A stretch of DNA of 12,817 nt from JAWLCA01 sp050485905. Its GTDB lineage: Bacteria > Pseudomonadota > Alphaproteobacteria > Rhodobacterales > Rhodobacteraceae. How positions within the stretch are numbered: position 1 is the stretch's first letter; each line of letters starts with the position of its first letter. The DNA lies in assembly GCA_050485905.1 (NCBI GenBank), contig JBJHCH010000110.1, positions 1 through 12,817 of the forward strand. Direction: 5' to 3'. Positions 8,100 to 12,817 of this stretch are shown one piece after another. The position numbers and the translations under genes are program-made. Under the pieces are notes generated by a model that worked only from the letters and a program-made list of their open reading frames with translations, did not search any database and was not told where the DNA came from.

Positions 8100-8152
8100 C
8101 CGGTCCTGATTTCGTGATATCATCCTGAGCGACGACTCGGCCGGAGGACCGG
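8100..8152 (+). repeat. Inverted repeat spanning the mraY-TPR gene gap and the TPR ribosome-binding site
   Basis: CCGGTCC (8100-8106) is the exact reverse complement of GGACCGG (8146-8152). The downstream arm overlaps the Shine-Dalgarno GGAGG (8143-8147) and ends 2 nt before the GTG start of the TPR gene. If formed in RNA, the 7-bp helix with a 39-nt loop would cover part of the ribosome-binding site. The loop also holds a TGATATCA palindrome (8115-8122). No T-tract follows, so it is not a terminator. Confidence 0.4.
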
Positions 8153-8154
8153 CG

Positions 8155-9729
8155 GTGCCCAATGTCTTCAAGTGGTGGCGCGATAAAATCTTCCCCTGGT
8201 GGCGCGACAAGGACAATCGCGAGTCTGCCAAGTCGATAGCCGATGTCCTCAAGATCGTTGTCCCGGCACTGGTTGTCGCCGTGGTCGCCGTACTGGGCTA
8301 CCTCGGCTGGTCCGGGTTAGACCCGGCCGGCCCGCCGCAGAAGCCCCAGATCGTAGCCGGCGATGCAGGCATGATCCAGACCGGGTCCGGTATCCAGGTG
8401 CGCGCCGAAGGTGGCGCCACGGTCACAGTTGGTTTCACCGAAGAGATGTTCCGCGCGGCCCTCGACGATCGGGAAGCGCGGGTGCGCGCAGAGATGCACG
8501 AGGCCGGCGACGCGGAGCGCATGGTGCTTCAGGCCCAGCTTGTCGAGATCGCGGCGCAGAAGGCAAATCTCGAACGCGCCCATTCCGAGGCGTTGGACCA
8601 GCTTGCCGCGCTGGCCGAGAGGCTCGATGCGCTCGCGTCCGATCTGCCGGCCGACCGCCTCGCCGAGGCCCGGCAGGCGCTCGCGCGTGGCGACCGCAGC
8701 CTGGCGGACGACCTGTTCGCCGAGGTCGCGGCGCAGACCCTTGCCTCTGTCGAGCTGGCGGCCAAGGCGGCTTTTGCTCGTGGCGAGATCGCCGCGCAGG
8801 ACATCCGCTGGCGCGACGCGGCAGAACATTTCGCCACCGCCGCAAGGCTCGACCCGGGCATCGAAAGCCTTGAAGCCGCAGGCAACTACCTTCGTGCGTC
8901 CGGCCAGTACGACCGTGCGCTCAGCCATGACAGGGCGGCGCTGGCGCTGGCACAGGACCAGTTTGGCACCGACTCCCTCGAAGTCGCCCAGGCCGCCTCG
9001 AACCTGGCATTGACCCTTATCTCGCTTGGCGACTACGAAGCCGCCAGGCCGCTGATCCGGGACTCGCTTGACATCACCGAGGCACGGCTCGGACGGGCCA
9101 GCTCCGAATACGGGATACGATTGAACAATCTCGCGTCGATCCATCGCGACCTTGGCGACGAACAATCTGCAGAGGCGATGTTCACCGACTCGGTTGAAAT
9201 CCTGCGCGCGGCACGCGGCCCGGACGATCCCGAACTGGCCATCGCCCTGAGCAATCTCGGTGCGTTCCTGTCGCAGGTGAAGCGTTTCGATGAGGCCGAA
9301 CATCTCTTGCGTGAAGCGCAGGACATCACCGAACGCGCCTACGGCAGAAACCATCCTGACTTTGCCGTGCGTCTGAACAACATCGCGCATGTGCTGCAAA
9401 GCCAGGGGCAGGACGACGAAGCCCTTGCGCTTTTCCACGAGGCCGCAGAAGTCATCCGCAACGTCCTTGGCGAGGAGCACCAGCAATATGCCATCGCCCT
9501 GAGCAATATCGGCGGCATCCATCACAAGGCGGGCGAGGTGGATGCGGCAGAGGAGAACTATCGCCGGGCGCTGGACATCCTGCGGGCCAGCGTCGGCGAC
9601 CACCACCCGACGACCCGCATCGCTGCGGATAACTACCTCATGCTTCTGGAAACCTACCGGCGTGACGCGACGGAGGTCGAGGATCTGCGCAGCCTGTTGG
9701 CTGCGGGAGAGGCGTCCGAAAGGCCCTGA
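8155..9729 (+). CDS. Membrane-anchored TPR protein of unknown function
   Basis: The 524-residue protein begins with a basic, tryptophan-rich segment in which WWRDK occurs twice (residues 7-11 and 15-19). A single predicted transmembrane helix (about 34-52) follows, then a Pro/Gly linker, a short beta-prone Gly/Val segment (about 66-94), a charged helical region likely to form a coiled coil (about 96-165), and about seven tetratricopeptide repeats (about 202-480). The last five, starting near 277, 319, 361, 403 and 445, have the exact 42-residue period of kinesin-light-chain-type TPRs, with LNNLA/LSNLG cores. There is no enzymatic motif, so it is probably a scaffold; which side of the membrane bears the TPRs is undecided. 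The start is GTG at 8155, with GGAGG 7 nt upstream. It is not a standard dcw gene and separates mraY from murD. Confidence 0.85.
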   Translation: MPNVFKWWRDKIFPWWRDKDNRESAKSIADVLKIVVPALVVAVVAVLGYLGWSGLDPAGPPQKPQIVAGDAGMIQTGSGIQVRAEGGATVTVGFTEEMFRAALDDREARVRAEMHEAGDAERMVLQAQLVEIAAQKANLERAHSEALDQLAALAERLDALASDLPADRLAEARQALARGDRSLADDLFAEVAAQTLASVELAAKAAFARGEIAAQDIRWRDAAEHFATAARLDPGIESLEAAGNYLRASGQYDRALSHDRAALALAQDQFGTDSLEVAQAASNLALTLISLGDYEAARPLIRDSLDITEARLGRASSEYGIRLNNLASIHRDLGDEQSAEAMFTDSVEILRAARGPDDPELAIALSNLGAFLSQVKRFDEAEHLLREAQDITERAYGRNHPDFAVRLNNIAHVLQSQGQDDEALALFHEAAEVIRNVLGEEHQQYAIALSNIGGIHHKAGEVDAAEENYRRALDILRASVGDHHPTTRIAADNYLMLLETYRRDATEVEDLRSLLAAGEASERP

Positions 9730-9756
9730 CAGCCTGGTCGCACAGGGGCGGCTGGA

Positions 9757-9772
9757 CCTGTAGCCGCACAGG
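9757..9772. repeat. Small inverted repeat between the TPR and GlcG-like genes
   Basis: CCTGT (9757-9761) and ACAGG (9768-9772) form a 5-bp hairpin with a 6-nt loop. It sits in an 82-nt gap that also contains CGCACAGG twice (9739-9746 and 9765-9772). No T-tract follows, so a terminator role is weak. The gap holds no convincing promoter. Confidence 0.25.
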
Positions 9773-9812
9773 CGGCATAACCGGCCCGACCCAACCCGAA
9801 AGGCCCCCCCCG

Positions 9813-10250
9813 ATGACCATCCTCACCCCCATCACCCTGCAACAGGCGCACACCATCATCGCCTCGGCCCTCGACCACGGCGCGGGCAGGGGGATGCAGC
9901 CGCTGGCGGTGATCGTGCTGGATGCGGGCGGGCATGCCATCGCCTATGCGCGGTCCGACGGTGCCTCTCCCGGCCGGTTTCAGGTGGCGCAGGGCAAGGC
10001 TTATGGCGCGGTGATGATGGGGATGCCCTCCAGCAAGCTGAAGGAGCGGGCGGATGCGCAGTCCTATTTCGTCGCCGCCATCAACGGCGCCTTCGATGGC
10101 CGGCTGGTCCCGGTGGCGGGCGGCGTGCTGGTGCGCGATGCGGGCGGGGCGATCGTCGGCGCGGTAGGCATCAGCGGCGACACGTCCGAGAATGATACCG
10201 AGGCCGCGATTGCCGGGATCAAGGCCGCCGGGCTGGTGGCAGAGGGCTAG
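9813..10250 (+). CDS. GlcG/HbpS family protein (heme-binding DUF336 type)
   Basis: This 145-residue single-domain protein has the hallmarks of the GlcG/HbpS (DUF336, COG3193) family: a first helix, then PLAVIVLDAGGHAIAYARSDG (30-50), a KAYGA segment (62-66), PVAGGVLVRD (100-109), and the conserved glycine-rich end GAVGISGDTSENDTEAA (116-132). Some members bind heme or cobalamin, while GlcG is named only for its place in the glycolate operon; the ligand here is unknown. There is no signal peptide, so it is likely cytoplasmic. The ATG at 9813 has GAAAGG at 9798-9803. It follows the TPR gene by 83 nt on the same strand. Nothing visible links its function to cell-wall synthesis. Confidence 0.88.
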   Translation: MTILTPITLQQAHTIIASALDHGAGRGMQPLAVIVLDAGGHAIAYARSDGASPGRFQVAQGKAYGAVMMGMPSSKLKERADAQSYFVAAINGAFDGRLVPVAGGVLVRDAGGAIVGAVGISGDTSENDTEAAIAGIKAAGLVAEG

Positions 10251-10294
10251 GCGGGGGCCGGGCTGCGGGTCGGGCGGGGGCAGGCGGGGGCCGG
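10250..10294 (+). repeat. Direct repeat GGCGGGGGCCGG at the end of the GlcG-like gene
   Basis: GGCGGGGGCCGG occurs at 10250-10261 and again at 10283-10294, a 33-nt period in a G-rich stretch. The first copy begins on the last base of the TAG stop. It may be simple-sequence drift in GC-rich DNA. No terminator with a T-tract is seen between the GlcG-like gene and murD. Confidence 0.4.
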
Positions 10295-10327
10295 TTACCC
10301 AAACCTTGCCCCAGCGTGCGTTGGGTG

Positions 10328-10422
10328 TTGCACGAAACCTTTCCCAAAGGTTAACGGATTTTCGTGAATCGTTGAAAATCAGTCACTTGGCATTTTGTGC
10401 ACGCGTGCCCAACCCGTGCACA
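10328..10422 (+). promoter_or_regulatory. AT-richer murD upstream region with three consecutive inverted repeats
   Basis: Three perfect 7-bp inverted repeats follow one another: AACCTTT/AAAGGTT around CCC (10336-10352), GATTTTC/GAAAATC around 10 nt (10357-10380), and TGTGCAC/GTGCACA around 13 nt (10396-10422). The last also contains the 10-bp palindrome GCACGCGTGC (10399-10408). TTGCAC (10328-10333) could be a -35, but the hexamer 17 nt further on (TTAACG) is a poor -10. A TTAAC half-site like that of CtrA (10351-10355) and a GANTC methylation site (GAATC, 10366-10370) are also present. Promoter activity for murD is inferred from the 266-bp gap and the base composition. Confidence 0.45.
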
Positions 10423-10424
10423 GA

Positions 10425-10441
10425 CCCCCAGATCCCCCAGA
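10425..10441 (+). repeat. Tandem CCCCCAGA repeat in the murD leader
   Basis: CCCCCAGA occurs at 10425-10432 and 10434-10441, one base apart. The C-tracts could pair with the GGGGG (10507-10511) that forms the murD ribosome-binding site. This is a 5-bp possibility only, and the whole 10423-10500 stretch is C-rich. Confidence 0.3.
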
Positions 10442-10516
10442 AATCCCCGCCAGACCACCCTTGCAGCCCGCCGCCACCCGGCCCATTCTTCGCCGCCAGA
10501 AAGTCAGGGGGCGGCG

Positions 10517-11914
10517 ATGATTCCGGTCAGGGGGGTAGAGGGGCAGCGGATCGCCGTCCTGGGTCTGGGCCGGTCCGGCCTCGCCGCCGCCGCCGCGCTG
10601 GCCGCCGGCGGGGCGACGGTGCTGGCCTGGGATGACGGGCAGGAGGCGCGGGAAAAGGCCGCCGCCGCGGGCCTGACCCTCCACGACCTGACCCGCGACC
10701 GCGCCTTTGACGGCGTCTCCGCCCTGATCGTCAGCCCCGGCATCCCGCATCTCTATCCCGCGCCGAATCCGGTGATCGCCCGCGCGCTGGCCCTCGGCGT
10801 GCCGGTGGACAATGACATCGGCCTCTTCTTCCGCTCCTTCGCCGCCGAGGGGTTCGAAAGGTTCGACCAGCCCCCCCGCGTGATCGCCGTGACCGGGTCG
10901 AACGGAAAGTCGACCACCACCGCCCTGATCCACCACATCCTGCAGGAAGCCGGCCGCCCCAGCCAGATGGCCGGCAACATCGGCCGCGGCGTGCTGGACC
11001 TGACCCCGCCGGGCGAGGGCGAGGTGGTGGTGCTGGAACTGTCCAGCTACCAGACCGAGCTCGCCCGCGCCCTGACCCCCGATATCGCCGTCTTCACCAA
11101 CCTGACCCCCGACCATCTGGACCGCCACGGCGGCATGGGCGGCTATTTCGCCGCCAAGCGCCGGCTGTTCGCGGAGGGCGGCCCCGACCGCGCCGTGATC
11201 GGCGTGGACGAGGTGGAGGGGCGCTTCCTCGCCAACCAGCTCTCGCAGGGCGCGGGCGACGACCGGGTGATCCGCATCTCCTCGGGGCAAAAGCTGGACG
11301 GCCCCGGCTGGGCGGTCTTCGCCCGCAAGGGGTTTCTGGCCGAATGGCGCAAGGGGCGGCAGGTGGCGTCGATCGACCTGCGTGCGATGCGCGGCCTTCC
11401 CGGCGCGCACAACCACCAGAACGCCTGCGCGGCCTATGCCGCCGTCCGCTCGCTCGGCCTTGCGCCCCGGCTGATCGAAGACGCGTTTTCCAGCTTCACC
11501 GGCCTGCCGCATCGCAGCCAGATCGTGGGCGAACGCGCCGGCGTGGTCTTCGTGAACGACTCCAAGGCCACCAACGCCGACAGCGCCGCCAAGGCGCTGC
11601 AGGCCTTCCCCCGCATCCGCTGGATCGCCGGGGGGCTGGGCAAGGACGGCGGCATCGCCGCGCTGGCCCCGCATCTGGGGTCGGTGGTGAAGGCGTACCT
11701 CATCGGCCATTCGGCGCGAGAGTTCGCCCTGCAACTGGGCGACACCCCGCACGAGATCTGCGAGACGATGGCCCGCGCCGTCGCCCGCGCGGCAGAGGAG
11801 GCGGAGGCGGGAGAGGTCGTGCTCCTCGCCCCCGCCGCCGCCAGCTTCGACCAGTATCCGGATTTCGAGAAGCGGGGAGAGGATTTCGCCGCGCAGGTCG
11901 CGGCGCTGCCCTAG
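10517..11914 (+). CDS. murD: UDP-MurNAc-L-alanine:D-glutamate ligase MurD
   Basis: MurD adds D-glutamate to UDP-MurNAc-L-Ala in the cytoplasm with ATP, the step before MurE. The 465-residue protein has the N-terminal Rossmann-like GLGRSG (16-21), the ATP-binding TGSNGKST (126-133), ELSSYQ (174-179), NLTPDHLDRH (195-204), the probable carbamylated lysine K214 in FAAKRRLF, HNHQN and VNDSKATN further on, and the C-terminal SFDQYPDFEKRGEDF block. The frame is open back to 10397, but the ATG at 10517 has AGGGGG (10506-10511) upstream and gives the usual N-terminus MIPVxG, so the extra 40 residues are rejected. murD is separated from mraY by two accessory genes and a long leader. Its TAG stop overlaps the stop of the convergent gene. 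Confidence 0.96.
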   Translation: MIPVRGVEGQRIAVLGLGRSGLAAAAALAAGGATVLAWDDGQEAREKAAAAGLTLHDLTRDRAFDGVSALIVSPGIPHLYPAPNPVIARALALGVPVDNDIGLFFRSFAAEGFERFDQPPRVIAVTGSNGKSTTTALIHHILQEAGRPSQMAGNIGRGVLDLTPPGEGEVVVLELSSYQTELARALTPDIAVFTNLTPDHLDRHGGMGGYFAAKRRLFAEGGPDRAVIGVDEVEGRFLANQLSQGAGDDRVIRISSGQKLDGPGWAVFARKGFLAEWRKGRQVASIDLRAMRGLPGAHNHQNACAAYAAVRSLGLAPRLIEDAFSSFTGLPHRSQIVGERAGVVFVNDSKATNADSAAKALQAFPRIRWIAGGLGKDGGIAALAPHLGSVVKAYLIGHSAREFALQLGDTPHEICETMARAVARAAEEAEAGEVVLLAPAAASFDQYPDFEKRGEDFAAQVAALP

Positions 11915-12342
11915 CCCTTCTGCGCCGCCAGCGCCTCGATCTGCGCGCGCAGCCCCTCAAGCTGATAGCCGAACCGCGCCGGCAGGCCGATCAGCTCGTC
12001 CACCGGCCGCGTGCCCGCCTGGCTCAGCGCCCAGACGATGGACGACCGGTTGCCCGACGCGCAATAGGCCAGCACCGGCCCCGTGGACCCCGCAATCGCC
12101 GCGCCCTGCGCCGTCACATTGTCCATCGTCAGCGCGCCGCCCACCACCGGGTTCTCGATGAACTGCATCCCCGCGCCCTCTACCGCCGCGCGGATGCGGT
12201 CCGACTGCACCTCGGCCGGGATCTCGCTATCGGGGCGGTTGCAGATCACGGTCGTGAAGCCCGCCTCCCTGATCGCTGCCGCATCCTCGGGCGTGATCTG
12301 CGGCGACACGGCGTAATCGGCGGTGATCTGGCGTATGTCCAT
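11911..12342 (-). CDS. TIGR01244/DUF442 family protein (phosphatase- or sulfurtransferase-like)
   Basis: The 143-residue single-domain protein matches the TIGR01244/DUF442 type: the N-terminal QITADYAVSPQITPED pattern, TVICNRPDSE (31-40), ENPVVGG (63-69) and the active-site-like loop YCASGNRS with C94 and R99. This family resembles tyrosine phosphatases, and the equivalent domain of bacterial Blh proteins has been reported as a sulfurtransferase. The loop here is CX4R, the spacing of rhodanese loops, not the classical CX5R, so either role is possible. The ATG at 12342 is preceded by AAGGGGGAA. The frame is open a further 135 codons upstream, but that overlaps the divergent gene region and is rejected. 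It converges on murD with a 4-nt overlap. Confidence 0.85.
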   Translation of the reverse strand: MDIRQITADYAVSPQITPEDAAAIREAGFTTVICNRPDSEIPAEVQSDRIRAAVEGAGMQFIENPVVGGALTMDNVTAQGAAIAGSTGPVLAYCASGNRSSIVWALSQAGTRPVDELIGLPARFGYQLEGLRAQIEALAAQKG

Positions 12343-12372
12343 CGGCGGTTCCCCCTTGGCGCTGTCGGCGGC

Positions 12373-12438
12373 TTGATACAGCCTCTGCGCGCGCCGCGAA
12401 AGCCCGCCGCACCACAACCGGCAATTGACCTGTATCAA
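12373..12438. promoter_or_regulatory. FNR/CRP-type site and inverted half-site in the divergent gap
   Basis: TTGACCTGTATCAA (12425-12438) fits the FNR-family consensus TTGAT-N4-ATCAA at 9 of 10 specified positions. The half-site TTGATACAG (12373-12381) is the exact reverse complement of CTGTATCAA (12430-12438), giving 9-bp inverted arms 48 nt apart. TTGACC (12425-12430) can also be read as a -35, with TATGCT (12447-12452) as -10 at 16 nt, for the rightward gene; a regulator bound there would overlap that promoter. Rhodobacteraceae use FnrL/FnrP and related regulators for oxygen and nitric oxide responses. Which of the two divergent genes is controlled, and in which sense, cannot be read from sequence. 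Confidence 0.55.
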
Positions 12439-12501
12439 GGCGGCGATATGCTGGTCCCCGCTAGCCTGCCCCGACATGCCGCCAGAATGGGAGCGAGCCT
12501 C

Positions 12502-12817
12502 GTGTCCGACCGTGCCACCGCCAATGCCCGCCGGCGCCAGCAACTCAACTCGCGCCTGGCAGAGCTTCAGGCCCGGCTCAGCACCATCGACGCCGAGCTT
12601 GACAGCCACACCGCCCGCGACTGGGAGGAAATGGCGACCGAGCGCGAGGGCGACGAGGTGCTGGAGGGGATGGGCCAGGCCGGCCTGCGCGAGATGCGGA
12701 TGATCGAGGCCGCGCTCGACCGGATCGAGGCGGGCGAGTATGGCCATTGCGTGCGCTGCGGCGAGGCCATCGCCGAGGAACGGCTGGACCTGCTGCCCTT
12801 CACGCCGTTCTGCGCCA
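12502..12817 (+). CDS. DksA/TraR-family C4 zinc-finger protein, partial (3' end outside the window)
   Basis: An open frame runs off the window end after 105 codons. It encodes a charged helical N-terminus (about 10-78, coiled-coil-like), the segment DWEEMATEREGDEVLE (40-55) typical of short DksA/TraR proteins, then the start of a C4 zinc finger with C83 and C86 (CVRCG) and C104; the fourth cysteine would lie just beyond 12817. Such proteins bind the RNA polymerase secondary channel and modulate transcription, often in the stringent response, though small paralogues are poorly studied. I prefer GTG at 12502, with GGGAG 8 nt upstream (12489-12493). In-frame ATGs at 12487 and 12448 are possible but the latter overlaps the putative promoter. 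It is divergent from the TIGR01244 gene, across the FNR-like site. Confidence 0.85.
   Translation, partial: MSDRATANARRRQQLNSRLAELQARLSTIDAELDSHTARDWEEMATEREGDEVLEGMGQAGLREMRMIEAALDRIEAGEYGHCVRCGEAIAEERLDLLPFTPFCA

Noticed and set aside
9757..9812. Terminator between the TPR and GlcG-like genes
   Set aside because: The 5-bp hairpin is not followed by T residues; C-rich sequence follows instead.
10397..10516. A 40-residue N-terminal extension of MurD
   Set aside because: The extension is Pro/Arg-rich with no conservation expected, and the ATG at 10517 has a strong SD and the usual MIPV start.
12343..12747. A 135-residue N-terminal extension of the TIGR01244 protein
   Set aside because: It is antisense to the DksA-like gene and the family domain begins right at the ATG at 12342.

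Overview
The window is the front half of a division and cell-wall (dcw) cluster from a GC-rich Gram-negative bacterium, most likely an alphaproteobacterium of the Rhodobacteraceae/Paracoccaceae. The clues are the gene order mraZ-rsmH-ftsL-ftsI-murE-murF-mraY, a MurE carrying the DNPR motif of meso-diaminopimelate enzymes, strong GC3 codon use, and a long mraZ leader with an internal terminator hairpin, as described for the sRNA UpsM of Rhodobacter sphaeroides. This placement rests on recognition by eye, not on a search.

Layout. Positions 1-469 hold no gene but are rich in signals. Four TGGG units in exact 10-bp phase (minus-strand reading, 186-219) look like a MraZ operator. A leader RNA of roughly 200 nt follows and ends in a 12-bp hairpin plus a T-tract (395-434), 36 nt before the mraZ GTG start. 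From 470 to 8092 seven genes are packed almost without gaps: mraZ, rsmH, ftsL, ftsI, murE, murF, mraY. Several start/stop overlaps suggest translational coupling. Together they encode the MraZ regulator, the 16S rRNA methyltransferase RsmH, two divisome proteins (FtsL and the transpeptidase FtsI/PBP3), and enzymes that build UDP-MurNAc-pentapeptide and move it to the lipid carrier.

After mraY the canonical order breaks. Two accessory genes sit where murD would be expected: a membrane-anchored protein with about seven TPRs (8155-9729) and a small GlcG/HbpS-family protein (9813-10250). A 266-bp gap with three consecutive inverted repeats precedes murD (10517-11914), so murD probably has its own promoter or leader. 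murD converges on a minus-strand TIGR01244/DUF442 family gene (11911-12342), and the two share a palindromic CTAG as both stop codons. Beyond it, divergently oriented, is a DksA/TraR-type zinc-finger gene cut off by the window end. An FNR-like site (TTGAC-N4-ATCAA) lies in this divergent gap, with a second half-site in inverted orientation.

The core genes are conventional. The most noteworthy material is regulatory (the MraZ operator plus UpsM-like leader, the murD leader, the FNR-type site) and the accessory TPR-GlcG insertion. I saw no tRNA, rRNA, CRISPR, transposase or prophage gene.
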